NCBI GenBank assembly: GCA_019671005.1
Contig: CM033738.1
Coordinates: 15,526,202 to 15,590,201, forward strand
Length of the DNA: 64,000 nt
Direction: 5' to 3'
From: Hibiscus mutabilis
Taxonomy: Eukaryota; Streptophyta; Magnoliopsida; Malvales; Malvaceae
Positions 53,879 through 64,000 of this stretch are shown here, piece after piece. Each line of letters begins with the position of its first letter. Position 1 is the stretch's first letter. A program made the translations under genes and the position numbers. The notes below the pieces were generated by a model, which saw nothing but the letters and a program-made list of their open reading frames with translations, searched no databases and was not told the origin of the DNA.

Positions 53879-55995
53879 TGTAACACCCTTAACACCCTCG
53901 ACCCAGATATCACATTTGGGCCTCAAGCCTAAACTAAAACCATAAAATTTTAAAACTAGATTTAGCCCAAACATATCCATTTCATAGAATCCATTAAGTC
54001 CAAATATTTCAAAATAGAATAATAGTTAAAACGTTATATGAGGAGCTTCATTTAGAAATATATAGTTAAAAACATTCAACAATTAAGTTAAAATCCAAAA
54101 TATGAATTACAACATAATCATAGGGTCCTATGAATACATAGCACAAAAATCTAAGTATTATACTCAGACAATAAGTCGATGCTGAGGTCTCACCCCAATA
54201 GTGCTCCAACAATGCACGCCAACCTACTAACTTGCAAATGAAAACCGCAATTTTGAATGCTGAGCTAACAAAGCTCAGTGGATACACTTCCACTCAACCA
54301 TGCTTGATGCAAATCATAAATAAGAGTATGTAGCTAAATAATGATACATGGCAATATAATACATATAGGGATACCTCTAGCCTCCTAAACACATAGCAAA
54401 TAAATGATGAAATAGTCTCACACAGCACATGCACCATACCAACAAACCTGGAGTGAGGCTCGGTGTCATACAGCCTCAGGAATATACACTCATACTTAGA
54501 ATCTCTCATCAACTATCATCAAATGAGTCATGGTGTCACACAACCTCAGGAACGTACATCCAGAAGCTCATCTATTAGTGTTGTAACACTCTCACTAGGT
54601 AGCGGATCTCACTAATCAAAGTGAATCAATCACACAAGTGCCCTTACTTGGCATGTAACAACACCTGACCCACTAAGGATCCCTATGGTTGCTATTTAGA
54701 AACAAGTCACCCAACATTTACCAAGTTATTACTCGTTACGCTCGTATATCAGGTTAAATTCTTGGTTTCTCAGTTTTACTACTTATTTTACCATATTAGA
54801 AGCCTATTGGGCCTTAGTACTCAAATTATAGGGGTATCAATACCCTCATATGCGTACCGATACACCCTTCAGGGTATCAATACCTACCAAAATGTACCGA
54901 TAGCCCAATGGTACCGATACACTCCCAAGTGTATTGATACTATTTTTGCTAATAGAAATTGGATGGAACAAGGGGTACCGATACCCTCATAGGCGTACCG
55001 ATACGCCCTTCAAACTCTTCTTGACTTAGCCATTCAAAAATAAAGAGTGCCGATATCGGTTCATCCAGCATCGTTATACAAGCCTAGAATTCGAATTCTA
55101 GAGCTTGCAAACTATCCCTAATACCCCCTAAACCTTCATGGTAAAACCTCAAATCAAACCTACAAGTTATGGAAGGTAGTTTAAGTGGGGTTTCCTATCA
55201 ATTTTACACTATTTTAACACCAAATTTGGATTTAGCCATCAATGGGGGCCTTAAGCTCTCAACAACCAAAACATCAAACCAAGCAACAAGTAATCTAATT
55301 TTATGATTTCCAGGAAAACAAAGGAGTTAATAGTGTACTAACCTTGATCCTACACTATAGAATAAAGCCTCGAGCCCAAGCTTCAAGCTTTCTTTTTCCC
55401 TTGATCCTTAGAAGAGTTCCCAACCTCTTTCACTACAAGAAAATGTCGTAAATCGAATTACAACATTGTTGGAAACTTAAGATACGAAAAATAGAGAATT
55501 CTATAATAAGAAAGGGAGTTGCATCTCAAAATCTCGTTCTTCCTCTACAACCCCCACCAAGCACCTATTTTCCAACCTCCATGAAACTCAACTATTCTTA
55601 TCTTGATAGATAGATCCTTGAGTGGTGATTAACCTCCTCTCAATGATGAGTCTGGGATTCACACTTAAAATGACAAATATTTAACCTTTCTTAAGGGTTA
55701 GGAGTTGGAAGATGAGAATGAGGGAATGATGAAGACAATAGGGACAAGATGACCTCATTTCTCTTACTTTTCTGTAGAGGAATTAAAAGGATTCACCTTT
55801 CTATCTTCAAATAATTAGATAATTACTTATTTACCCTCTCATCATCCTCTTAACTCAAACCAACACCAAAACTCAAGTCCAACACCCAAATTACAAGCCC
55901 ACCAAGGCCCATAAAGCCCAAACATCTCAATCCAAATGCAAAACCCATGCTTCGGGTTAAACTGACCCTTAAATTCTGAAATTCAAGTCGTTATA
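53879..55995 (-). repeat. 5' LTR of gypsy element
   Basis: 2,117 bp. In plus orientation it begins tgtaacacccttaacaccct (a small internal duplication of taacaccc) and ends agtcgttata; the terminal C of TACA is T here. Contains gtgaggc tandem units (54448-54560) and palindromes (54831-55082). Followed by TTATG. Confidence 0.87.
54831..55082. repeat. GTATCGATAC-like palindrome cluster in 5' LTR
   Basis: Repeated gtaccgatac words (about 54854, 54893, 54911, 54976, 54996) with gggtatcaatacc variants. Same position in the LTR as 49643-49947. Confidence 0.6.
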
Positions 55996-56290
55996 TTATG
56001 GGATCATAGGTTGGCTCATTTAGATCAAAGAATGTTGCGCAAGAGTGCCAACCCATTAAAAAATCCATCCAATCTAGTTGAATGCTTATCAACATAAGGG
56101 TTGAAGGTCGAATGTTGAATTGATAGTTGTTTGATGTTTAACTAGAAGAAGTTTGGGTAACTTGCCTTGCATGCACAACGAGTTTCTCTAGTCATTTCAA
56201 TTCTCAAACCTATCTGTAAGAGTAAACTGTAACACGACATGGCGGTTCTAACTCATTTTAGATGCAAAGCGAGTTACAATCAAATTTTCT
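55996..56290 (-). mobile_element. MULE continuation: transposase 5' edge and terminal repeat
   Basis: Begins with the TTATG duplication and continues the MULE interrupted at 48613. 56155-56197 is the inverted partner of 45898-45932. 56240-56285 carries actcattttagatgcaaagc/gagttacaatc, which recurs inverted at 59995-60040. Confidence 0.5.
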
Positions 56291-59200
56291 CTTCCATACC
56301 ACACCTCTATTTCATATATTTCTATGTTGGTTTTCTTCCTGATTCAACTATCTATTTACAAATGTGATTGTTTATACCGATCACTTTCATGAAGCTCTTC
56401 TTACAACATGAATTACAATGTACAATGCACAAAATAGCTATATCTTTAGGAGCATTTACACTCGAGTCATCTACCGCAGAAGCAACAAAAGGCCTTTGAC
56501 AATGGTGTATGGTCATAAATGTAAGCCATGCAGCTACGGAGGCCATCCATTGCTCGCACTGAGGCTTCCAAAAGTCATATTGGCAGCCCCAATTGTACCA
56601 CGATTTACATTACTCTCTCAAGTGATGAATGGTCAGAAGACTGTACAATATAAATTACGTACACGAAGCTCTCCTTACAACATGATTGTTCCATGAAATA
56701 ACTTGGTCTGATATTATTTAGGATGAAACTTAAATGTTGCCTCTGGGCCACAAGGACACAATGTTGCACCAATATTTATTAATTTATTAAATTTTGTTTG
56801 TATTCACACTATGAGAAATGTATTAAATTTAGTTGTAACTATTTTGTAATATGAGAAATTTATTACATTTATTTGTAACTGTTTTGTAATATGATAAATG
56901 TATTAAATTTTTTATTTATTTAATGTATATTACTATGCCAAATATATTAAATTCATTTATTTTTTTGACAGTTGAAACTCAATTTTCATGCAAGGCGAGT
57001 TTATAAGATATTATTAGGGATCATTTAGTAAACAATATTCGGCGACTAGGAATTAAAAGCCATGATAAATACTTGTGAATTGAAACAAATAAGATGGCCA
57101 TTGATTTCAGATTTAATTAAGAAAATAATTAAAGGAAATTGAAGCAAAGATTCAGGTAGACTAGCAAACGCGCGTGTCAAGATGATTGATAAGCTTGGTA
57201 AGGGATGTTTAAACTTCACACTAGCGATGGCAGTAATTAATAATGTTAAACCTTGTTTTTATTACCGAGTAGATTTTAAGCTAGTATTGCCTCTGTCGAT
57301 TGCAATACCCTAAGTTAATTACTTTTAACACCTATGTGTCTATAACGAGTTTTCAAACAATTAACTTGATGAATATTCAATCTTTACTCCTAAGGGGTAG
57401 ATTCACTTCAGGTGTAAGTTCATCTACTTGAATATCTTTTGTCAAATTTTCTCTCCTTAGTATTTAACAATTAATCCTTATCTCTTAAATCTGTTAGATA
57501 TTAGGGGATGATGAGAATTCAATGCCAACAGTCATATAACATAAAATATAAAACCATGAAGCATAAGTGAAATAGACAATAAAGCCAAAACATTCAATTA
57601 TTAAAACCTAAAACTAAGCGTTCATTGTAAACACCCCTAGCCAACTTAAAAGATTAGTTCATGGCTGGGGAAACCAGCAACACACCATCATTTTTAAACA
57701 TCTTCACAAAACCAGAATTTTTTTCAAGAGAAATAGACTAAAGAAGGAGTTCTGTCGATGCAGCCCTTCAATGGATCCAAAGAACTGCTTGGTTGAACCT
57801 TGGTTCGCCTCTACTTTCCTTTCTTCCTGATGGCGTAGAACCTCATTTGCTCATTCGTTGAACTCCTTTATATAGGCACTTATAGAAACTCTAATTAGGT
57901 TTAGGGTTCTAAAGGTTTGTTACCACAATTCTTGGTGCGTTTCCTGCTCATAGAATTAGGTCTGACCTAGCTCTGACTTAGGGCCGTTTGACCGAGAATC
58001 AAATTTTTTTGCCAGCCGAGATTGGCATTCTTCTCCTGCTTTTTGCCAACTATGCTTAACTTTTCTCTCATGCGTTCACCTACTCCAGACCTGCCAAACC
58101 TGCACACCATAACTAGAAGACACCCTTTCACTCTGGCAATAAAAATTATACAGTCTTTAACTCTTAGATACAAATGCATGAAACTACCAGCAAAATATGC
58201 TAATATATTTCTAAAGTCAAGCAATATCATGGCAATATATGCATGAAAAATACATCTTTTGAGGAGTTAACAAACAGGGACATGGCATTTGCAGACTCTA
58301 TATGAAGCTGGCATATGGAGAGGTGAACCTGATAATTGGGGAACTCAAGAAGCTTTTCAACATAGGGACAAGGATCAACATGTAATTTCCAAAATATTTA
58401 AGTGCCATAGCTTGTGGTTTCACAACCTCAATATTACGATGGCCAACATTATGATATTGAGTACATAAAATCTGTAATGTTGACAACATCCATCTCAGGT
58501 CTTTTATTATCGGGTGGTGTTGGGGGAGTTGGTCCTAGTATGTTCACTAAGCCGTGTCATATTACTCTAGAACATGTTGATCACACAGACGGTGAGGATA
58601 GTGGGGATGTGTGTGGAAGAAGTGGCGATGATGATGAACAAACGCCACTTCATCCTCGAGATCGACATGCTCCGCGACGCTATGAGTAGATGGGTTCAGG
58701 GAACTAGCAAATTCTTAGGCCCAAGAGAGGAAAAAACCAAAAAGAGGAAAACAAATTTAATTTCTATCATAAAATTTATTTAGTAGTCTTTTATTTAATT
58801 TTAGATATTTATTTTTTAATAAATTCTAGACTAAATGAATGAATTCATGGTTTATTAATGATTTGAGTTGAGTTGGCAAAATTTGTTATGTTTTTTTATC
58901 GAGAACACTAAGATAGATTGAGAACTGATTATATATGTAGTAAATTTCATGTTTAATTTAAGATGTATTAGCACCTCAAAATTAAATAAAATACTTCTAA
59001 AATCAATCTAAAATTATTTTTCCAATTTGTTTGGAAATTTTATTTTTAGTAAATTTGAGTTTTAGTAATGTTATTTAAAAATTTATATTTTATCATAAAT
59101 AAATATTAGAAATTAAAATAAATATTAAAATTTTGATTTCTAGTAATTTTTTGATTAGTTTGATAAAATAAATAAATAATTATTTAATTTCTATTTTATG

Positions 59201-60409
59201 ATAAAAGTATTGATATTTTTGCCGATTTTTGACCTTCTTCTATCTTGATCACTAATTCATAACCTTTTCAATTGAACTATGATTCAATGTTGGCTTTTTT
59301 AATTTGGAGTTGAATACTTCTGGCATAGTATAATGTAAATACATAAGGAATTGAATAAATTTAGTAAATTTCTCATACTACAAAACATTTAAAAATACAT
59401 TACTAAATTTCTCATAATGTAAATACATATGAAATATAATAAAATCAATTAATTTTACCGTTCAGACCATAATACAGTTAGGAACAATATAACTGCGTTG
59501 TTGTTTGAGGAGAAATATGATTGTCTATTTATTTGATCTTTGATTAGTTGTTTCTTTCAAAAACAGGGTAAGTCAACATGGAATATGCAGCACCAACGGT
59601 CCATTCGTCATTATGGAAGCATAGGGGTACTACATGGAATAATTTTGGAGCCTTAGACTATGATCAGTTATATGTGCATGAAGCTGCATAATGTTTCATC
59701 TCAATAAGAAGACCATGCATAGGCTCATATTGAAATTTGTACGCCGAGAGCTATTCAATGTACTTCATGTTGTAAGGAGAGCTTTATTCGTAAAAATAAT
59801 CGAAAAAAATTACCATAACTTTGAAATATAGAGAGGTTTAAGAGAATTTACGATCTTAAAAAAACCCAACATCGAACAATACATGAATGACCACAGTTTT
59901 GAATGTACTGTAAAATAGAGAAAAATATAGATTTTTTGAACTTGTGTTTTACAGAATCGAACAACACGTTAGATAGCTATTTATAGTAGGTAATTTGGTT
60001 GTAACTCGCTTTGCATGCAAACTGAGTTACAACCGTCATGTCATTTTCCTTACCAAAACTTTACATTTGCGTAGAGAAAGGTTGATGTGACAACTGTAAC
60101 TAGAGATGTTCAAAACTGGCCCAATGGGTAGCTAGAGGTTCAATAAGTTCAATATCACTACTATATTATTACTATGTTTCATCTTCCTTTCAACTTTTTT
60201 AACTTGCATTATGAGCTTATTGGGCCACTGGGTACCCATTGGGATGGTTTTGAACACCCATAATTGTACCTTGCTTAACATGTAGGGTGAGTTACATTCA
60301 AAACTCGTCGTACATACTAGGCTAGTTTTGATGGTGTAAATTTTGTACTTTAGTCACTGATTCATAATTTCTTCAATTGAAGTCTAACTAGTCGCCTTTT
60401 TTGAAATGT
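56291..60409. other. Unclassified repeat-rich stretch
   Basis: Holds several old transposon pieces without secure identity. 56400-56700 contains two copies of a catgttgtaag(g/a)agagcttc word (minus strand), and the same word recurs at about 59767. 57150-57960 resembles a reversed gypsy LTR (a sharp change at about 57640, then a pyrimidine-rich part). 58414-58689 has an open frame ending HPRDRHAPRRYE that may be the tail of a transposon protein. 58760-59470 is AT-rich. 59992-60043 is an inverted copy of 56240-56290. No complete gene seen. Confidence 0.4.
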
Positions 60410-60648
60410 TAGTTTTTGAATGAATAAGTGATTAAGATTATCTTTTAATAAAATGATATGAGACGAATTTTTAATACGTTTATCATTATTATATGTGATT
60501 CTCTGTGGATACGATACTCTCTCACTACTATATTACTTGATGGTTGTGTATACTTTCACGCAAAAAGACATATTCTTGGCATTATTTACTTGTATAATTA
60601 CACTGAATCCTCAATCTTTTGCCAAGCATTATTCCGTCAATAAGTTTT

Positions 60649-60666
60649 TGGTGTCGTTGCCTGGGA
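60649..60666 (+). other. Primer binding site, tRNA-Asp type
   Basis: TGGTGTCGTTGCCTGGGA, a transition-decayed form of TGGCGCCGTTGCCGGGGA, the site used by Athila elements. Confidence 0.75.
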
Positions 60667-60828
60667 TTGCAACGAGATTAATTGTTTTGATTTTTAATTG
60701 TTTTTGTTTATTTTATTTATTTTGTTTTATTTTGTGTACGACCAGGAGCCGCACTACGAAAGAAAATTTATAATATGATTCGAAGATTGAAAGAATCCTA
60801 CGCAGGATAAAAAAAAGAACATCAAAAA

Positions 60829-62320
60829 ATGGCTCATAACAGGAATGATGGAGTAGATGGTGTCCTAAATAATGCCAACAACCAAGAAAATCCAACAATA
60901 TATGTTAGGATACCGTCAGGCCCTGATGTTGCTGCGGAGATTCCTGCAGTACGGCCTATCAGAGAACACTTAGCACCAAATATGGATAATTTGTTGTCAG
61001 GACTGATTGTTCCAGAGGTAAATTTAACTAATTTTGAGCTTAAATTGATAATGATTCAGACGCTATTGAATGTATGACAAATGATGGATCACCTACTAGA
61101 GACCCAAAGGTTTGCCAACTTTTTCAAAAACCTGGTGTGACCGAAGAGACAGTGAAGTTGAGGTTATTCTCATTTTCTCTGAGAGATAGATAAAAATATG
61201 GCTAAGCTATTTGCCACTTCTTTCAGTTTATTTAAATGTAGGTTTATATTAGAAGTTTCTTCTGAGATTCTGACCACCTAAACTTAATATCAAGCTGTGA
61301 AGTGAAATTATTACTTTTAGGCAGACTGATGACGAGACTCTATATGATGCCTGTGAGCGATTCGATGACTTGTTCAGAAGATGCCCCATGCATGGATTTC
61401 CTACATGGACCCAGATATAGACTTTTTATAACGGTCTCAATGCTCATGCTTAGACTATTTTTGATGCTTCAACAAACGGTTTGTTGCTAGATAAAAACTA
61501 CACGGAGGCATTTGACATCCTAGAAAGAATTTCCACTAATGGTCTTCAATACCCTACCGCTAGATTGGGAACTAGGACAAAAATAGTTGAAAAATTGGAG
61601 CTTGATGCATTGCCATCTATCAAATTCTCAAATTTCCAACCTCACTAATATAGTGAAGACAATTCAAAAGCCTACTGAAGTCTGAGAAGTAAAGGCATTA
61701 AAACAATTATGCACTATTTGAGGAGAGGATCATAATATGGAGGAATGCCCAACAAACCAAGAATCGGTGAATTTTGTTGGTACTTTTAAGCGTAATATCA
61801 ACCCACACTCTAATACTTATTATGCAGGTTGAAAGTAGTATCCGAACTTTTTATAGGTGAATCAAGGAGGTAACCAATTTAATGCACAGCGCCAGAACAC
61901 CAATGCACTGCCGGGATTCAACTAGAATATGATGACACGGAGACTACAAAATAGTTTCCATCTGAGACAGAGATATACCCATGGGAACTCTCTAATGGAG
62001 TATATGGAGCGAAATAATATGACTGTTTAGAGTTTAGTAGCATTTATGCAAAACTTAGAGGTCCAGCTAGGACAGATTACCAACGCACTCAGTAACAGAC
62101 CTCATAGAACTTTGCCAAGTGATGTGGAGGATGCTCGGAAAAAATGGAGAGAATAATGCAAAGCTGTCACTCTTTAAAATGGCAAACAAATTAAGAATAA
62201 AACATATGTCAAGAAGCAGGTTATTTGCTAGGACGAGAAGTCAGTACCAGCAGACGAACCCAAGAAAGCTGAGAAAGGAAGCAAGCACTAGCAATGCCAA
62301 ACCTTAATTTGATGCCAACA
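60829..62320 (+). pseudogene. Athila gag, broken
   Basis: ATG 60829 reads MAHNRNDGVDGVLNNANNQE, then VNLTNFELKLIMIQTLLN. In shifted frames it gives ADDETLYDACERFDDLFRRC, MHGFPTWTQI, TFYNGLNAHA and YTEAFDILERISTNGLQYPT, the typical Athila capsid blocks. Near 61720 CTICGEDHNMEECP is a CCHC-like box, and near 62050-62130 NLEVQLGQITNALSNRPHRT closes the gag. At least five stops and several frame changes. Confidence 0.8.
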
Positions 62321-62450
62321 CCACCACGGTAAAACCAGTAGAGCAAACATTTACCTACCTACTACTATATTTTCCACAGAAGCTCTAGAAACACAAGCAA
62401 GATCAGCAGATTAAGCGTTTCTTGAAAGCCTTAAACAACTGTAGATTAGC

Positions 62451-63350
62451 ATGCCATTAGTAGAAGCTCTCAAACAAATGCCCAACTATGTTAAGTTTAT
62501 GAAGGACATCTTGTCCAAAAAGAGGAAGTTGGGTGATTTCGAGACTGCCGCACTTACTGAGGGATGCAGTGCAATGATAACCAAAAGATTGCCACCAAAA
62601 CTAAAAGATACTGAGAGTTTCACTATTCCCTACACGATTGACAATAAATTCATGGGTAAAGTACTGTGTGATCTGGGAGCCAGCATAAATTTAATGCCAA
62701 TGTCAATTTTTAAGAAACTTGGTATTGGAAAAGCCAGTCCTACCACGAGGACACTTCAACTGGCATATTAATCTTATGCACATCCTAAGGACAAGATTGA
62801 TGACGTATTGGTAAAGGTAGATAAATTTATATTCCTTGTTGATTTCATTATTTTAGATTATAAAGCTGATATTGATGTCCCAATAATATTGAGAAGTCCA
62901 TTCCTTGCCACGGGTAGGACTTTAATTGATGTTCAAAAAGATGAGCTTACTATGCGTATGAATGACCAGTAGGTTATGTTTAACGTTTTTCAAGTTCTTA
63001 AGTGTGCAGATGAACCTAAAGAATGCCAAGCTGTTGAGCTAATGAAGTTTATTTTTAACATGAACATAGCATAGATCTGCTAGGGGACAGAAGATAATGT
63101 CATGAAGCAGGATGATGACAATGTGATGGATGAAGAATCTAAAAAACCAACCATGTTGAATGAAGTCGCGAGTTATTATAAGAGGCCTGAGCCACTTGAG
63201 TTGGATGACAGAGAAATTAAAGCACCAAAGCCATCCATTGAGGAGACACTAAACTTGGAGCTGAAATCATTGCCAAGTCACCTCAAATATGTTTACCTAG
63301 GAGACAATTCCACTTTGCCAATGATCATTGCTACTGATTTAACTTAATAC
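62451..63350 (+). pseudogene. Athila protease region
   Basis: 62451-62771 reads MPLVEALKQMPNYVKFMKDI, SKKRKLGDFETAALTEGCSA and LCDLGASINLMPMSIFKKLG. The D-x-GAS core is the aspartic protease active site with Leu before Gly, as is usual in Athila. Downstream, VDKFIFLVDFIILDYKADID, VPIILRSPFLATGRTLIDV and DELTMRMND follow after a TAA at 62769. 63102-63347 reads ETLNLELKSLPSHLKYVYLG, which leads to the reverse transcriptase. Confidence 0.82.
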
Positions 63351-64000
63351 TAGGAGAAAAAAATTGTTGGAGACATTGGGCAATTATAAACAAGATCTGG
63401 GGTGGACCATAGCTGATATTCGAGGGATAAACCTAATAATTTACATGTACAAAATTATTCTGATACTCATGGCAAAACAATCGAGGCCCAGCAAAGACTA
63501 AATCCTAGTATGAAGGAGGTAGTCAAGAAAGAAGTCATAAAATGGCTGGATGCTAGGATAAATTATCCTATTTCTAATAGTTCGTGGGTTAGCTTAGTAC
63601 AGTGCGTGCCAAAAAAGGGTAAAATGATTGTGATTCAAAATAACAAGAACGAACTGATCCATTCGAGAATCGTGACAGGCTAAAGGGTGTGCACGGGCTA
63701 TATAAAGCTTAATAATGCTACCTTGAATGACCACTTTCTGATGTCCTTTATTGGTTAGATGTTAGACAGGTTGGCAGGGAATGCATTCTATTACTTCTTG
63801 CAATGCTACTCAGGCTATAATCAAATTTTCATTGCTCTAGAAGATCAAGATAAAACTATATTCACCTATCCATATAGGACATTCGCCTTTAGAAGAATGC
63901 CCTTTAGAATGTGTAACACTCCAACAACATTTCAATGTCGTATGATATCGATCTTCTTAGATATAATCGAGAATAACCTAGAAGTCTTCATGAATGACTT
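63351..64000 (+). pseudogene. Athila reverse transcriptase, partial
   Basis: Blocks LNPSMKEVVKKEVIKWLDAR, YPISNSSWVSLVQCVPKKGK, HSRIVTG, LDRLAGNAFYYFLQCYSGYN and FAFRRMPFRMCNTPTTFQCR are in order. The first catalytic Asp of the usual LDGYSGY block is Gln here (LQCYSGY). The window ends at EVFMND, where MDD is usual, so a second catalytic Asp is Asn. Stops at about 63346, 63682 and 63757. Confidence 0.82.

Larger units (their letters stand above)
48614..55995 (-). mobile_element. Gypsy (Tekay/Del type) element, gutted
   Basis: 7.4 kb on the minus strand, bounded by LTRs 53879-55995 (5') and 48614-50856 (3') and by the exact duplication TTATG. It keeps a primer site, a gag part and the C-terminal end of integrase. 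Protease, reverse transcriptase, RNase H and the integrase core are replaced by about 1.8 kb of foreign sequence: an LTR fragment (51575-52424) and a promoter-like segment (52425-53330). The two LTRs differ at many sites by eye, so the insertion is not recent. Confidence 0.88.
45840..56290 (-). mobile_element. MuDR-type MULE, split by a gypsy element
   Basis: The minus-strand transposase (46344-48613 and on at 55996) lies between matching inverted blocks. Left, 45898-45932 reads actatgaaactcgtcgtgta and then tgcgcggtgagttt. Right, the reverse complement of about 56160-56197 reads gactagagaaactcgttgtg and then catgcaaggcaagtta. The outer ends and the 9-bp duplication are not certain. The gypsy element at 48614-55995 is nested inside. 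Confidence 0.6.
60410..64000 (+). mobile_element. Athila-type gypsy element, 5' part, runs off the window
   Basis: The end of a 5' LTR (about 60410-60645, with ctctgtggatacgatactct), a tRNA-Asp-type primer site, gag, protease and the first part of reverse transcriptase in plus orientation. The gag and protease sequence blocks are of the Athila lineage. Stops and frameshifts occur throughout. The rest lies beyond 64000. Confidence 0.82.

Noticed and set aside
58414..58689. Host gene ending HPRDRHAPRRYE
   Set aside because: Isolated frame amid repeats without upstream exon or domain; may be the tail of a transposon protein, too weak to call.

Overview
The window is nuclear DNA of a flowering plant (a eudicot). 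The evidence is its AT-rich composition, GT-AG introns, plant-type Ty1/copia and Ty3/gypsy retrotransposon lineages (SIRE, Tekay/Del, Tat/Ogre, Athila), a MuDR-type transposon, MITEs, and broken copies of plant genes that resemble IDH5/6, KDO-8-phosphate synthase and the GEK1-type D-aminoacyl-tRNA deacylase. A Malvales-like genome fits the retrotransposon gag types, but that is inference from memory of families, not a search. I find no intact host gene, no tRNA or rRNA, and no bacterial-type feature. Nearly everything is layered, decayed mobile DNA with three host-gene remnants.

Layout. 1-1975: Tat/Ogre-like LTR fragment. 1976-14648: a minus-strand gypsy (Tekay/Del type) internal stub, PBS and 5' LTR, the LTR split by a complete but dead SIRE-type copia element (3693-12537) that carries an extra third ORF. 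14649-17967: AT-rich sequence with a copia RNase H scrap. 17968-19740: a MITE split by a 1,344-bp Pack-MULE (18144-19487, exact 9-bp target duplication) that holds three spliceable exons of a D-aminoacyl-tRNA deacylase gene. 22032-30335: a copia element with exact 5-bp target duplications, no gag, and six tandem ~858-bp copies of its reverse transcriptase/RNase H/polypurine tract end. 31851-32294: KDO-8-phosphate synthase exon remnants. 32763-37435: minus-strand Tat/Ogre-like gag and coiled-coil remnants with a 2.2-kb LTR. 38340-38850: copia RNase H scrap. 38855-42085: a large foldback element with two nested hAT-like MITEs, each with an exact 8-bp target duplication. 42384-44713: intron-containing NAD-isocitrate dehydrogenase pseudogene. 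45070-45499: two foldback MITEs. 45840-56290: a MuDR-type MULE whose transposase gene is split by a 7.4-kb minus-strand gypsy element (48614-55995, target duplication TTATG). 56291-60400: unclassified repeats. 60410-64000: plus-strand Athila-type gypsy running off the window.

How it fits together. The order of insertions can be read from target duplications and nesting: SIRE entered a Tekay LTR, the Pack-MULE entered a MITE, hAT MITEs entered a foldback element, and the Tekay gypsy entered a MULE transposase. The most unusual items are the six-unit pol-end array, the gene-capturing Pack-MULE, and clusters of the palindrome GTATCGATAC that occur in LTRs of two unrelated superfamilies and in the copia internal region. 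All coding calls are by eye; identity values and lineage placement need alignment.
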